From positions 1-64,000 of the forward strand of contig CACZUR010000020.1 in assembly GCA_902784435.1 (NCBI GenBank): a stretch of 64,000 bases of DNA. Reading direction: 5' to 3'. The stretch is from an uncultured Bacteroidia bacterium (lineage in GTDB: Bacteria > Bacteroidota > Bacteroidia > Bacteroidales > UBA932). Each line of letters begins with the position of its first letter. Within the stretch, counting starts at the first letter, position 1. Below the pieces are notes generated by a model, which did no database searches, was not told where the DNA came from, and was given only the letters and a program-made list of their open reading frames with translations. The position numbers and the translations under genes were made by a program. Positions 8,082 through 17,237 of the stretch are shown piece by piece.

Positions 8082-9212
8082 ATGCAAAAAGCCTTACTTA
8101 GCCTGGCAGCCCTTCTGGCAGCCATTTCCGGATTCGCCCAGGGCGGCAACACGCGCGACGGCGGCCCCGACGGAAACTACCGTTCTGTCTATGAACTGGT
8201 TAGCAACCAGCAAAAGAAAAATGACGGATTCAACCTGTATCTGAACTTTGCCGGTGCTTTCGTGGAAAACTTCAACCCGCAGAGTTCCCTCTTCCGGGCC
8301 CGGGATTTGCGCCTGGAAATCAAGGGCTGCTTCGGAGACCATCTGAGCTACCGCCTGCGCCACCGCCTGAACCGTGCCTGGTGGTCGGACGGACAGGCCG
8401 ACAATTTCTCCAAAGCCACGGACATCATGATGCTGGGCTGGAAGTTCAACGACCACTGGCAAATCAACCTGGGCAAGATGTGCCAGATCTGGGGCGGATT
8501 CGAGTACGACGAAAATCCCATGTTCATCTACCAGTATTCAGACCTGGTGGACAATATGGACATCTTCATGACGGGGGCCATGGTCTCCTGGCATCCGGTC
8601 CCTTCCCAGAAACTGGCCATCATGGTCACCAACAGCCATACCACGCAGCCCCAGTTCCGGGGCTACGAGCTGTCGGCCCATCCCCTCACCTATATCCTGA
8701 ACTGGAACGCCAGCTTTGGGGGCGGCATCCTGCAGCTGCGCTGGGCCGGCGGTGCCCAGACAGAGGCCAAGGGACAGTATTCCTTTATGGCCACCCTGGG
8801 TCAGAAGCTCTCGCTCAGGAAATTCCAGGTCTATGTAGACTATATGGGCGAATTCGACCAGCTGGACCGCCTGGGCATCGTATACCGGGACCTGGGCATC
8901 CAGAGCGGCGTACAGTACCATTCCATCATCGGCAAGGCCGACTGGCAGTTTGCGCCCCGGTGGAACCTCATGGGCAAAGGCATGTACGAGATTGCCACGG
9001 TAAGCGGCAACCCCATGCTCCGCAATTACCGCCGGTCCATCGGCTGGGTAGGCTGCCTGGAATTCTATCCCTGGGATCAGCAGAACCTCCGCTTCTTCCT
9101 GGCGTACATCGGCCGCAACCACAACTTTACCCGGGCTTCCGGCGCTGCCGCCAACAACGGCACCTTCCACCGGCTGGAACTGGGATTCATGTACAGAATA
9201 AAAGCATATTAA
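8082..9212 (+). CDS. Outer-membrane porin (phosphate-selective O/P-type)
   Basis: The 376-residue protein has a signal peptide ([20 protein letters not shown]) and alternating beta-strand sequence throughout, ending in FMYRIKAY. Features shared with the phosphate-selective porin O/P family of Bacteroidetes are [11 protein letters not shown] near the start, [24 protein letters not shown], and the [16 protein letters not shown] segment. It should form a beta-barrel in the outer membrane. It sits 10 nt upstream of aspA in the same direction, so a role in uptake of aspartate or other anions is possible. That link is only positional. Confidence 0.83.
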   Translation: MQKALLSLAALLAAISGFAQGGNTRDGGPDGNYRSVYELVSNQQKKNDGFNLYLNFAGAFVENFNPQSSLFRARDLRLEIKGCFGDHLSYRLRHRLNRAWWSDGQADNFSKATDIMMLGWKFNDHWQINLGKMCQIWGGFEYDENPMFIYQYSDLVDNMDIFMTGAMVSWHPVPSQKLAIMVTNSHTTQPQFRGYELSAHPLTYILNWNASFGGGILQLRWAGGAQTEAKGQYSFMATLGQKLSLRKFQVYVDYMGEFDQLDRLGIVYRDLGIQSGVQYHSIIGKADWQFAPRWNLMGKGMYEIATVSGNPMLRNYRRSIGWVGCLEFYPWDQQNLRFFLAYIGRNHNFTRASGAAANNGTFHRLELGFMYRIKAY

Positions 9213-9222
9213 ATATTCCATT

Positions 9223-10635
9223 ATGTCAGAACAAAAATTCAGGGTCGAGAGTGACCTCATCGGCGAACTTCAGGTTCCCATCGACGCCTACTACGGCGTA
9301 CAGACGCAGCGGGCCATCAACAATTACAAGATTTCCACCACGCACATGTACGACTATCCGGAGTACATCATCTCCATGGCGTACGTGAAGATGGCCGCCG
9401 CAGCCGCCAATACGGAGCTGGGCGTGATGCCCAAGGAAATTGGCGATGCCATCATCGCTGCGTGCCAGGAGATTGTGGACGGGAAATTCCGCGACCAGTT
9501 CCCGGTGGATATGATGCAGGGCGGCGCCGGCACCTCGGTGAACATGAACGCCAACGAAGTCATCGCCAACCGTGCCCTGGAACTCATGGGCCACAAGAAG
9601 GGAGAATACCAGTACTGCTCCCCCAACGACCACGTGAACTGCGCCCAGAGCACCAACGACGCCTATCCCACCGCCTTCCGCTATACCTTCTTCCGGATGA
9701 ACCGCCACCTGGAGGCCGCCCTGAAGGAGCTCATCGGCGCTTTCCGTGCCAAGGGAGAAGAATTCAAGGATATCATCAAGATGGGCCGCACCCAGCTGCA
9801 GGACGCCGTCCCCATGACTTCCGGCCAGGAATTCAATGCCTTCGCCAATAACCTGGAAGAAGAAATTGCCAACCTGGAGCGCAACGCCGTGCTCCTGAAA
9901 GAGATCAACATGGGCGGCACCGCCATCGGCACGGGCCTGAATGCCGTCCCCGGCTTTGCCGAACTGTGCACCCGACGCCTGAGCGAATTCACCGGCGACA
10001 GCTTCGAGAAAGCCCCTGACCTGGTGGAAGCTACGCCCGACACCGGTGCCTATGTAAGCTATTCCGCCGCCCTGAAGCGTCTGGCCGTGAAGCTCTCCAA
10101 GACCTGCAACGACCTGCGCCTGATGGCTTCCGGTCCCCGCTGCGGCCTGCACGAAATCAACCTCCCGGCCATGGCGCCCGGCTCCTCCATCATGCCCGGC
10201 AAGGTGAACCCCGTCATCCCCGAGGTCACCAACCAGGTGTGCTTCAAGGTCATCGGCAACGACACCGCCGTGTGCTTTGCGGCCGAGGCCGGCCAGCTGC
10301 AGCTGAACGTGATGGAACCCGTCATCGCCCAGTGCATCCTGGAAAGCCAGACCTGGCTCATCAACGCCATGAACACCCTGCGCACCAAGTGCATCGACGG
10401 CATCACCGTCAATGCAGACCACTGCTATGAGATGGTGAAGAATTCCATCGGCATTGTCACGGCCCTGAACCCCTATATCGGCTACAAAGCCTCTACCAAG
10501 GTGGCCAAGGAAGCCCTGGAGACTGGCCGCAGCGTGTACGACCTGGTACTGGTGCACGGCCTCATGACCCAGGAAAAACTGGACGAAGCCCTGGATCCCA
10601 AGGCCATGACCGCCTCCCACGCCCTGCTGAAATAA
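9223..10635 (+). CDS. aspA: Aspartate ammonia-lyase
   Basis: The 470-residue protein belongs to the class II fumarase/aspartase superfamily: [14 protein letters not shown] start, [36 protein letters not shown], and the signature loop [12 protein letters not shown] with the catalytic Ser. Aspartase rather than fumarase C is favoured by the LIGE start, the length and the overall sequence. It splits L-aspartate into fumarate and ammonia in the cytoplasm and so feeds fumarate respiration. A class I fumarase lies about 3 kb downstream. It is cotranscribed with the upstream porin and ends at a strong terminator. Confidence 0.95.
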   Translation: MSEQKFRVESDLIGELQVPIDAYYGVQTQRAINNYKISTTHMYDYPEYIISMAYVKMAAAAANTELGVMPKEIGDAIIAACQEIVDGKFRDQFPVDMMQGGAGTSVNMNANEVIANRALELMGHKKGEYQYCSPNDHVNCAQSTNDAYPTAFRYTFFRMNRHLEAALKELIGAFRAKGEEFKDIIKMGRTQLQDAVPMTSGQEFNAFANNLEEEIANLERNAVLLKEINMGGTAIGTGLNAVPGFAELCTRRLSEFTGDSFEKAPDLVEATPDTGAYVSYSAALKRLAVKLSKTCNDLRLMASGPRCGLHEINLPAMAPGSSIMPGKVNPVIPEVTNQVCFKVIGNDTAVCFAAEAGQLQLNVMEPVIAQCILESQTWLINAMNTLRTKCIDGITVNADHCYEMVKNSIGIVTALNPYIGYKASTKVAKEALETGRSVYDLVLVHGLMTQEKLDEALDPKAMTASHALLK

Positions 10636-10665
10636 AAAAGAGCCCCACGCGGGGCTCTTTTTTTT
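10636..10665. terminator. Bidirectional terminator between aspA and the DUF1963 gene
   Basis: An 8-bp GC-rich stem (AGAGCCCC / GGGGCTCT) with a 4-nt loop is flanked by an A run on the left and a run of T on the right. It serves both convergent genes and overlaps the stop codon region of the minus-strand gene. Confidence 0.92.
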
Positions 10666-11299
10666 AGCAGGAGGCCATATAGGCCTTCACCAGTTTCCAC
10701 TTGCCGGCTTGCATGTCGGACGTCTTGTACAGGAGGTTCAACATGCCTTCGTCGTAGAAACGGAGGCCGGCGGTGTCCGAGTCTATCTGCAGGAAATTCT
10801 CGTAGCCTTCCATTTCCTGCAGCACTTCCTCGAAGAAGGGGAAGCCCAGCAGCTTGGTGCTGTCGGCATTGTCCGGGCAGGCCTCGAAGGTCATTTTCAG
10901 GGCCGGCTGGGTAAGCGGCTGGTCCTCGTCGTCTACCAGGATGGCGCTCCGGAAGGTCTCGAAGTTGATGGCCTTGGTATACTTGACCACCACCTGTTTG
11001 CGGTCCCATACACCCAGGCCGTTGTGCCAGGGGCTGCCCATGTCCAGGTACTCGTCCAGGCCGGCGAATATGTAAAACATGCCCTGGTGCGGCAGCTTGC
11101 CTTCCGGGTCGTACGGTGCTATGTCTTCGCAGTCTATCTGGCACACGAATGTGAGCGGATAGTCATAAGTTTCGCCGTCTTCTTCCACCACTGGGACCGT
11201 GGGGTATTCCATATCGGCGGGAAGATCCGGGTCTCCCCACCATTTGGAGCAGCAGAACAGTTCGGTTTCGGTTTCCTGAAGGTTGATTTTAATGGCCAT
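10664..11299 (-). CDS. DUF1963 (YwqG-like) protein
   Basis: The 211-residue protein fits the DUF1963/YwqG family: the SKWWGDPDLPADMEYP block near residue 18, PLTFVCQIDCEDIAPYD, a GMFYIFAG strand and a FLQIDSDT strand. No signal peptide is present, so it is cytoplasmic. The family has no established biochemical role. It is a separate gene, about 30 nt downstream of the PspC operon and convergent with aspA. Confidence 0.8.
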   Translation of the reverse strand: MAIKINLQETETELFCCSKWWGDPDLPADMEYPTVPVVEEDGETYDYPLTFVCQIDCEDIAPYDPEGKLPHQGMFYIFAGLDEYLDMGSPWHNGLGVWDRKQVVVKYTKAINFETFRSAILVDDEDQPLTQPALKMTFEACPDNADSTKLLGFPFFEEVLQEMEGYENFLQIDSDTAGLRFYDEGMLNLLYKTSDMQAGKWKLVKAYMASC

Positions 11300-11332
11300 G
11301 GCAAGAGATTTTTTCCAAATGTAAGGAAAAAA

Positions 11333-12370
11333 CTAAATATCGACAATATCGTCCAGGTCCAAATCCAGATCTATATAGGGAATCATATCTCCCTGGATGG
11401 CGCCCAGGGCAACCAGGACGCCCAAGGCCACCACCACCATGAGCCACAGCACGAAAATCACCAGACCGGGCCGCCAGGAGGGCGATTTAAAGCCGAAGAT
11501 GAGCTGAATGCCCCCGTACAGGATGCCGATAAAAGGCAATACCACGGCCGCCACCAGCAGCGCGATGGCCCAGGGCTGCGACAGCAGCGCATAGAGGGCA
11601 GGCGCCTGCGTGGACAGCTGCTCCAGCCAGCTCATATAGGGAATGCCTACCAAGTGGGCGCCGCCCAGGCCGAAGGCCGACACGGAAGCCAGTCCGGAAG
11701 TGCCTACAACCAGCAGGGCAATGCCAATCACCAGCAGGAAAACCTTTCCGGCGCCCTTCACGGCCGACGAACTGCCCACTTCCCGGGCCGCCTGCCCCAT
11801 CTCGCGGATGCCGGCCTGCACGTTGCGGCGGATGTCGTCGGCCGTACCACCGTCGCCTTTCATGGCCCAGCGTTCCTGCGCCGAACGGGCGGCGGGCATG
11901 GCCACCCACAGGATGCAGTAGATGAGCGGGACGGACGGGATCCAGTCCCAGTCGCCGATACAGGAAAGCAGCGTCAGCAGCACGAAGGCCAGCCGGGGCC
12001 AGGCCACATCCCAGCCAAAATAGGCCGACAAACCGCTGCACACGCCGCCCAGGCGCTTGTTTTCCAGGTCTCGGTACAGCTTTTTAGGCTGGGAATCGCA
12101 CTGGGGGTCATCGGCCTCCAGACGCTCCGGCCGGCCCACGATGTCAATGACTTCCCGCACATGCAGCAGGGATACCACGCCGCCCCGGCCGCTCTTCTCC
12201 AAAAGGAGTTCGGCCACCCTTTCCTCTATGCCGTCCATGATTTCCTTGCCGCCTTCCTGCGGCAAATAATGGGCTTCCAGCCGGGAAATATACTCCTGCA
12301 GGGCCGCAGCAGCGTCCTTTTCCAACACAAAGGCGTATCCGCCCACGCTAAATTGCTCTGTCTCTTTCAT
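11333..12370 (-). CDS. PspC-domain membrane protein, long form
   Basis: The 345-residue protein opens with an N-terminal helical domain (GGYAFVLEKDAAAALQEYIS... to about residue 100), shared with the 187-residue paralogue two genes upstream. The PspC domain follows (KKLYRDLENKRLGGVCSGLSAYFGWD, about 98-165), then several more membrane helices (about 205-235, 255-290, 300-335). The C-terminus ends in an Asp-rich IDLDLDLDDIVDI tail. PspC proteins sense or respond to envelope stress at the inner membrane. It is the last gene of a three-gene operon with 3-nt gaps. Confidence 0.85.
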   Translation of the reverse strand: MKETEQFSVGGYAFVLEKDAAAALQEYISRLEAHYLPQEGGKEIMDGIEERVAELLLEKSGRGGVVSLLHVREVIDIVGRPERLEADDPQCDSQPKKLYRDLENKRLGGVCSGLSAYFGWDVAWPRLAFVLLTLLSCIGDWDWIPSVPLIYCILWVAMPAARSAQERWAMKGDGGTADDIRRNVQAGIREMGQAAREVGSSSAVKGAGKVFLLVIGIALLVVGTSGLASVSAFGLGGAHLVGIPYMSWLEQLSTQAPALYALLSQPWAIALLVAAVVLPFIGILYGGIQLIFGFKSPSWRPGLVIFVLWLMVVVALGVLVALGAIQGDMIPYIDLDLDLDDIVDI

Positions 12371-12373
12371 ACG

Positions 12374-12703
12374 CTATTTTCTCAAAGTCTCTATACTGGT
12401 TACCATTTCCTGCCAGGCGGCGTCCATCTCGGCCAGTTGGGCGCGGCCCTTTTCCGTAATCACATAATACTTCCGGGGCGGGCCCTGGGTGGATTCTTCC
12501 CAGCGATAAGAGAGCAGGCCCTGGTTTTTCTGGCGGATCAGGAGGGGATACACCGTGCCTTCCACCACCAGCATATTGGCGGCCTTGAGCTCTTCCAGGA
12601 TACTGGAAGCATAGGCCTCCTTCCGGCTCAGGATGCTCAGGATGCAGTATTCCAGCACCCCTTTCCGCATTTGCGCGCGTACGTTTTCATTCGTGGTATC
12701 CAT
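12374..12703 (-). CDS. PadR-family transcriptional regulator
   Basis: The 109-residue protein is a PadR winged helix: QMRKGVLEYCILSILSRKEAYASSILEELK, then EGTVYPLLIRQKNQGLLSYRWEESTQGPPRKYYVITEKGR. The C-terminal dimerisation helix is short (subfamily s1-like). It sits between two PspC-domain genes with 3-nt gaps on each side and probably controls that operon in response to envelope signals. This arrangement recurs in Bacteroidetes. The operator was not identified. Confidence 0.9.
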   Translation of the reverse strand: MDTTNENVRAQMRKGVLEYCILSILSRKEAYASSILEELKAANMLVVEGTVYPLLIRQKNQGLLSYRWEESTQGPPRKYYVITEKGRAQLAEMDAAWQEMVTSIETLRK

Positions 12704-12706
12704 AGC

Positions 12707-13270
12707 CTACTGCTCGTAAGAGGTGAATCGGGACATATTTTCGGCCGTGGGAGACAGGCCGCGCAGTTCGCATTTCTTGGCCGATGTGTCGGCCATGGGA
12801 ATGGCGATCCACAGGATGATGTACACCCAGAATCCAGTACCGCCGAAGACGAGAGCAACGAGCATGAGCACACGGATCAGGGTCACGTCCAGGTCCAGGT
12901 AGAGGGAAAGACCGGAACAGACGCCGGCGATTTTCATCTCGTCCGGGTCCCGGTACAGTTTCCGGCCTGTCTTGAAATAGTCCGGATTGGGATTGGCGCT
13001 GCCGCCCTCCGACGTTCCATCCGGCATGCCCAGGGCCTGGGCCACCTGTTCTACCAGCGGCAGGGTTACCACCTTATCGGCCCCGCCCAGTTGCTGGCCG
13101 AAGAGTTCCGCGATGCGTTCCTCTATTTCTTCCATCACCTCCCCCTTCTGCACGTCGGATACCGTGAGCCGGGAACGATAATGGTCCAAGTATGCTTTCA
13201 GGCGCTTGTAAGCGTCTTCCTCCAGGGTAAAACTGCGTCCTGCCAGAGAAACATTGACTACCTTTTTCAT
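12707..13270 (-). CDS. PspC-domain membrane protein, short form
   Basis: The 187-residue protein is the first gene of the operon. The N-terminal half is a helical domain (FTLEEDAYKRLKAYLDHYRS, EVMEEIEERIAELFGQQL) found also in the long paralogue. The PspC core is RKLYRDPDEMKIAGVCSGLSLYLDLDVTLIRVL, followed by the membrane helix pair VALVFGGTGFWVYIILWIAI. It is predicted to be an inner-membrane protein with a cytoplasmic N-terminal domain. It lacks the extra C-terminal helices of the long paralogue, which suggests duplication followed by extension or loss. Confidence 0.87.
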   Translation of the reverse strand: MKKVVNVSLAGRSFTLEEDAYKRLKAYLDHYRSRLTVSDVQKGEVMEEIEERIAELFGQQLGGADKVVTLPLVEQVAQALGMPDGTSEGGSANPNPDYFKTGRKLYRDPDEMKIAGVCSGLSLYLDLDVTLIRVLMLVALVFGGTGFWVYIILWIAIPMADTSAKKCELRGLSPTAENMSRFTSYEQ

Positions 13271-13291
13271 ATTGCAAAGTATTTTTCACTG

Positions 13292-13299
13292 CAAAGATA
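13292..13299 (-). promoter_or_regulatory. -7 box of the PspC-PadR operon
   Basis: The minus strand reads TATCTTTG, 21 nt before the start codon. The surrounding AT-rich stretch (13271-13335) contrasts with the GC-rich genes. A clear TTTG at the -33 position is missing. Confidence 0.5.
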
Positions 13300-13389
13300 T
13301 AAATTATTTTTGGTACTTTGCAATACAAAGTAGTAGAATTTTCAAAATATTTTGGTTTGAGGCACACTCTGGCAGGCGGCGCTGGTACG

Positions 13390-13485
13390 CAACGTGCTGA
13401 CATTCAATAAGTTGCCGATTTTTATCGGCGCAAATTGCCCCGATAAAAATCAGCAACAACCTAATACACAGCGACTTACGCGCCA
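13390..13485 (+). repeat. Dispersed palindromic element, copy A
   Basis: Arms at 13411-13428 and 13440-13457 form an 18-bp stem with one mismatch (GTTGCCGATTTTTATCGG and its partner). The 3' flank CAGCAACAACCTAATACACA and CTTACGCGCCAGG is shared with copies B and C. It lies between the fumarase 3' end and the PspC operon promoter, where it may also act as a terminator. Confidence 0.8.
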
Positions 13486-13488
13486 GGC

Positions 13489-15117
13489 CTATAGCCCGAT
13501 CTTCTTGAAGAAGTCGTTGCCTTTGTCGTCCACCAGGATGAAGGCCGGGAAATCTTCGACGGTAATCTTCCAAATGGCCTCCATGCCCAGTTCCGGGTAT
13601 TCCACGCACTCGATGCTGCGGATGCTGCTCTGGGAAAGCACGGCAGCCACACCGCCGATGGTACCCAGGTAGAAGCCGCCGTGCTTCTGGCAGGCGTCGG
13701 TAACCACCTTGGAACGGTTGCCCTTGGCGATCATCACCAGAGATGCGCCGTGATCCTGGAATTCATCCACGTACGGGTCCATGCGGTTGGCCGTAGTGGG
13801 GCCCATGGAGCCGCAGGGGTAGCCCGCGGGCGTTTTGGCCGGGCCGGCATACAGGATGGGATGGTCCTTGAAATAGGCAGGCATCCCCTCGCCGGCATCC
13901 AGGCGGGCCTTGAGCTTGGCATGGGCGATGTCGCGCGCCACGATGATGGTGCCCTTGAGGTTCACGCGGGTGCCCACTTCATATTGGGTCAGCTCTGCGC
14001 GCACGGCGTCGATGCCCTTGTCCAGGTCTATCTCAATGCCCTTGGGGCCTTCGCCGGGCCTGCGGAGTTCTTCCGGAATGAGTTCCGAAGGGTTGGTATC
14101 CATTCTCTCGATCCAGACGCCATCGGCATTGATCTTGGACTTGATGTTGCGGTCTGCGCTGCAGCTCACGCCCATGCCGATGGGGCAACTGGCGCCGTGT
14201 CTGGGAAGACGCACCACGCGGATGTCGTGGGCCAGGTATTTACCGCCGAACTGGGCGCCCAGGCCAATCTTCTGTGCCTCCTTCAGCAGCTTTTCTTCCA
14301 GGTCGATGTCGCGGAAGGCGCGGCCGGTCTCGTCGCCGGTGGTGGGCAGGGCATCGTAGAACTTGATGCTGGCTAACTTTACGGTAAGGAGGTTCTTTTC
14401 GGCCGATGTGCCGCCAATCACGAAGGCGATGTGGTAAGGCGGACAGGCGGCCGTCCCCAGCGAACGCATTTTCTCTACCAGGAACGGAACAAGGGTGCCT
14501 TCGTTCTGGATGGTGGCCTTGGTCATGGGATAGAAGTAGGTCTTGTTGGCGCTGCCGCCGCCCTTTGCCACCATGATAAAGCGGTATTCGCTGCCCTGGG
14601 TGGCCTCGATGTCAATCTGGGCAGGCAGGTTGCACTTGGTGTTGACCTCGTTGTACATGTCCAGCGGGGCGTTCTGGCTGTAGCGGAGATTCTCCTGGGT
14701 ATAGGTGTTGAACACGCCCCGGCTCAGGGCTTCCTCGTCCTCGAAGTCCGTCCACACATGCTGTCCCTTCTCTCCGTGGATGATGGCCGTTCCGGTGTCC
14801 TGGCAGAACGGGAGCACGCCCTTGACGGAAGTTTCCGCATTGCGCAGGAACTGCAGCGCCACATACTTGTCGTTGTCAGAGGCCTCCGGGTCCCGAAGGA
14901 TGGCCGCCACCTGCTCATTGTGCGCGCGGCGCAGCATGAACTGACAGTCGTGAAAAGACTGCTGGGCTACCAGGGTAAGAGCCTCCGGAGATACCTCCAG
15001 GATGGTTTTCTCCCCGAATTTTGAAGTTTTTACCAGTTTTTCAGAACCGGGAATCTTGTAGTACTCCGTTGTGTCGGGCCCCAATTGGAACATGGGAGCG
15101 TATTTGAAATCAGGCAT
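13489..15117 (-). CDS. fumA: Fumarate hydratase, class I (iron-sulfur)
   Basis: The 542-residue protein is a full-length class I fumarase with both N- and C-terminal domains fused. Candidate 4Fe-4S cysteines are in [17 protein letters not shown] and [14 protein letters not shown]. The [15 protein letters not shown] segment and the C-terminal [19 protein letters not shown] block are also family features. It interconverts fumarate and malate in the cytoplasm and is oxygen-sensitive, which suits an anaerobe. It is transcribed alone from a promoter with both boxes and ends next to palindrome copy A. Whether it should be called fumA or fumB cannot be told from the sequence. Confidence 0.95.
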   Translation of the reverse strand: MPDFKYAPMFQLGPDTTEYYKIPGSEKLVKTSKFGEKTILEVSPEALTLVAQQSFHDCQFMLRRAHNEQVAAILRDPEASDNDKYVALQFLRNAETSVKGVLPFCQDTGTAIIHGEKGQHVWTDFEDEEALSRGVFNTYTQENLRYSQNAPLDMYNEVNTKCNLPAQIDIEATQGSEYRFIMVAKGGGSANKTYFYPMTKATIQNEGTLVPFLVEKMRSLGTAACPPYHIAFVIGGTSAEKNLLTVKLASIKFYDALPTTGDETGRAFRDIDLEEKLLKEAQKIGLGAQFGGKYLAHDIRVVRLPRHGASCPIGMGVSCSADRNIKSKINADGVWIERMDTNPSELIPEELRRPGEGPKGIEIDLDKGIDAVRAELTQYEVGTRVNLKGTIIVARDIAHAKLKARLDAGEGMPAYFKDHPILYAGPAKTPAGYPCGSMGPTTANRMDPYVDEFQDHGASLVMIAKGNRSKVVTDACQKHGGFYLGTIGGVAAVLSQSSIRSIECVEYPELGMEAIWKITVEDFPAFILVDDKGNDFFKKIGL

Positions 15118-15144
15118 TTTTGATACAGTTTGTTTTAGATTCTA

Positions 15145-15176
15145 CAAATTTAACCAATCCCCGCGACCTTCGCAAA
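15145..15176 (-). promoter_or_regulatory. Fumarase promoter (inside a duplicated 37-bp block)
   Basis: On the minus strand TTTG (15176-15173), 20 nt, then TAAATTTG (15152-15145), 27 nt before the fumarase start codon. The 37-bp block 15143-15179 recurs with one mismatch at 16763-16799, upstream of the FISUMP lipoprotein gene. Confidence 0.75.
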
Positions 15177-15294
15177 TCTATTATTTGGGAAATCGGAAAA
15201 ATGCATATCTCGCATCGACAAGAAAAGACCTGCGCGACATGAAGTCTTAAGTTCCTGCCTGAGGGGTTAGTAATGATGGTGGATCTTTTATGCC

Positions 15295-15390
15295 TGATTT
15301 TCAGAACTTTACTGATTTTTATCGGGGCTATTTGCGCCGATAAAAACCAGCAAACGCCTGATACACAGAACGTTATGCGCCACGCCTCCT
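15295..15390 (+). repeat. Dispersed palindromic element, copy B
   Basis: A 14-bp stem with one mismatch is formed by 15312-15325 (CTGATTTTTATCGG) and 15337-15350. It is followed by the shared flank GCCTGATACACAG and TTATGCGCCACGCC. It lies in the gene-poor interval 15118-16027. Confidence 0.8.
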
Positions 15391-15401
15391 TTGCCGCCAT
15401 A

Positions 15402-15700
15402 CTGAATGGCGCAGGTCGGAGCTCGGATGGCGCAGGCTAGGGCCTGAATGGCGCAGGCTAGGGCCTGAATGGCGCAGGCTAGGGCCTGAATGGCGCAGGC
15501 TGAATTTTAGGGGCTACGCCTGCGCCACCAGGGAGCGTAGAACGCGGATTCGCGGCGCAGGCATCGGCATTAGAATTAGACCTGCGCCAAATAGACAAGG
15601 ACTTGCGCCATTCATGCCCTAACCTGCGCCAAGTAGACAAGGACTTGCGCCATTCATGCCCCGACCTGCGCCATCCAAGCCCCGATCTGTGCCCAATCTG
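15402..15700. repeat. 21-bp tandem repeats in two opposed clusters
   Basis: The left cluster (15402-15506) has five units of about 21 bp, with TGAATGGCGCAGGCTAGGGC as the common form. The right cluster (15579-15700) has related units in the opposite orientation, partly as two 42-bp units containing GACAAGGACTTGCGCCATTC. The rest of 15701-15960 shows no convincing gene. Confidence 0.85.
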
Positions 15701-15973
15701 GGCGGTCTCTTGAAACATCACACGCATCTTCAACTCCTCCAGAGCAGCATGAACCCGATAGAAATCTTTGCTCTTCACGAGCACGCCACCAAATAATACG
15801 CACCCTTTGACAGCAACTCGTCACAATATAATATACTCCCTCATAACATCCAAAATCAGGGATATATATAAAGCGAACCACCCCCTCCGCCCTCTGCCAA
15901 TCACGGCAAAATGCAGCCGTAGATTCGGGGACTTCGCCCCAATTTTAATGGTTTAATGCCGATCGCAAAAGCA

Positions 15974-16006
15974 AAAAGCCCGCAGACCGGCAGTCCGCGG
16001 GCTTTT
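15974..16006 (-). terminator. Terminator of the FISUMP lipoprotein gene
   Basis: Arms AAAAGCCCGCAGAC and GTCCGCGGGCTTTT form a 14-bp stem with one mismatch and a 5-nt loop. On the minus strand the stem is followed by a T-rich stretch. It starts 21 nt after the stop codon. Confidence 0.85.
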
Positions 16007-16027
16007 GGATGATCGCCTTGCACGACT

Positions 16028-16711
16028 TTATTCTGAAACGGGGCGCACAGAAAAACCGTAGTATCGGTCGATAGTACTTTGCCCGTTGCTCGCATTGTCA
16101 CTGAAGAAGAAGCTCGTGGAGCATTCCGGATAGTCAGGAGAAAAAGAAGAAGACCAGTAATGACCGACGACTTTAACACCCTCCAGTTGAGGGCCATCCC
16201 GGAAACCGGGGAATGGAAGCAGGATGGTGTTGCCGTTGGGGCCTGTGATAAGAAAACCTGTAACCTCACCATGATAAACGCCGAACTTACACTGCTCTCG
16301 GAGCGCAGCCCACTCTTTCTGTGTCGGCATGCGCCATTTGCCGCCGAGCTTTACGTGGGCCACATCGTCTTCCGGATCCAATGCCGTCTTCTTGTCGGTG
16401 CCGTTGTACTTAGAGAATGGGCCGGACTCGCTTGTGCCGAACTTATATGTCGACCAGGAGTAATCCGTCTTGTCCTCGGTCTCGCCCCAGGCAAAGTAGT
16501 CGCCGAAATCATCGGAGTTCGCACACAGACCGTTTTCACAGAGATTGGATTTGGCCCAGTACAGATTGTAGGTAGTGCCGTCCTCCCGGGTCATGACAAT
16601 GCCAAGGTCCACCGCCCCTTCGGGGACTTTCGGCTTGGCCTCGTCCTTGTTTTCCGCCTTGCAGGCAAAGAGCAGCGCAACGGCTGCAAACGCAAAAATA
16701 ATCTTTTTCAT
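16028..16711 (-). CDS. FISUMP-domain lipoprotein
   Basis: The 227-residue protein starts at 16711, giving a clean lipoprotein signal (MKKIIFAFAAVALLFA, then Cys). An ATG 16 codons upstream is less likely. The body matches the Fibrobacter succinogenes major paralogous (FISUMP) domain: VDLGIVMTREDGTTYNLYWA, YFAWGETEDKTDYSWSTYK, GGKWRMPTQKEWAALREQC, ILLPFPGFRDG, GHYWSSSF and a YYGFSVRPV ending. Such proteins are exported and usually surface-located. The function is unknown. It sits in the repeat-rich accessory stretch between two copies of a 37-bp promoter block. Confidence 0.85.
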   Translation of the reverse strand: MKKIIFAFAAVALLFACKAENKDEAKPKVPEGAVDLGIVMTREDGTTYNLYWAKSNLCENGLCANSDDFGDYFAWGETEDKTDYSWSTYKFGTSESGPFSKYNGTDKKTALDPEDDVAHVKLGGKWRMPTQKEWAALREQCKFGVYHGEVTGFLITGPNGNTILLPFPGFRDGPQLEGVKVVGHYWSSSFSPDYPECSTSFFFSDNASNGQSTIDRYYGFSVRPVSE

Positions 16712-16764
16712 AGTGTTTAAATTATGTATCAAGTATTGATTCGCGGTGGTTTTCATCAATCATA

Positions 16765-16796
16765 CAAATTTAACCAATCCCCCCGACCTTCGCAAA
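16765..16796 (-). promoter_or_regulatory. Promoter of the FISUMP gene (second copy of the 37-bp block)
   Basis: The minus strand carries TTTG (16796-16793), 20 nt, TAAATTTG (16772-16765). The block 16763-16799 equals the fumarase promoter block except for one base. The start codon follows after 53 nt. Confidence 0.7.
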
Positions 16797-16809
16797 TCTT
16801 TAGCCCGGC

Positions 16810-17157
16810 TTATTCTTCCGGGAAGCGGGAAAGGTAGGCGCGGACGGCGTTCCTGTACTTGATCTGCTGCCCGTTGAGGCTTTCTGCCGCCTGCACCCGC
16901 TGGAGGGAGACCTGCATTAGCTCGGAAGCCGTGGCCATCCCGGCATCGAACTTCGACCGGGTGGAGCGAAGCGTCTCATCGGCCAACCGGAGCGCCTCCT
17001 CCTTCACCTGGAGTTCTTCCCAGGCCGTCTCCATGTTCAAGTCAACGGACCCTCCCGTCTTGAACGAGTATGAACCCTTGAACAGGGCTTTACCCTGCTT
17101 GCTGCAGGAACAGATTATGCAGCAGAGAGTAAGCAATATTGCCGTAAATATCTTCAT
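16810..17157 (-). CDS. Short lipoprotein with one TolC-like helical hairpin
   Basis: The 115-residue protein starts at MKIFTAILLTLCCIICS with a lipobox Cys, though an ATG seven codons upstream is possible. The mature part resembles the outer-membrane efflux protein (OEP/TolC) repeat: AWEELQVKEEALRLADETLR, then KFDAGMATASELMQV, then LQRVQAAESL and YRNAVRAYLSRFPEE. A full OEP protein has about 400-480 residues and a beta-barrel, both absent here. It could be a remnant of a TolC gene that kept a signal, or a small periplasmic coiled-coil lipoprotein. No efflux partners lie nearby. Confidence 0.6.
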   Translation of the reverse strand: MKIFTAILLTLCCIICSCSKQGKALFKGSYSFKTGGSVDLNMETAWEELQVKEEALRLADETLRSTRSKFDAGMATASELMQVSLQRVQAAESLNGQQIKYRNAVRAYLSRFPEE

Positions 17158-17237
17158 AATGTATTCGGCATTAGTCATTTCTTCTCACTCCGCAAGGCCA
17201 AAACGCCCGCAGACTTTATAATCCGCATATTCGTGAT

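Noticed and set aside
10709..13333. Long open frame of 874 codons on the plus strand over the PspC-PadR genes
   Set aside because: It is the antisense shadow of three genes with clear domains and has no recognisable family; GC-rich codon use on the other strand removes stops.
15479..15784. 101-codon frame on the minus strand with repeated WRR and HEWRKS units
   Set aside because: It begins at GTG, runs through the 21-bp DNA repeats and has no family resemblance; a decayed gene is possible but cannot be supported.
15701..15960. Gene or RNA in the stretch between the 21-bp repeats and the FISUMP terminator
   Set aside because: No tRNA-like fold, promoter pair or family-matching frame was found; it is AT-richer than its surroundings and left unassigned.
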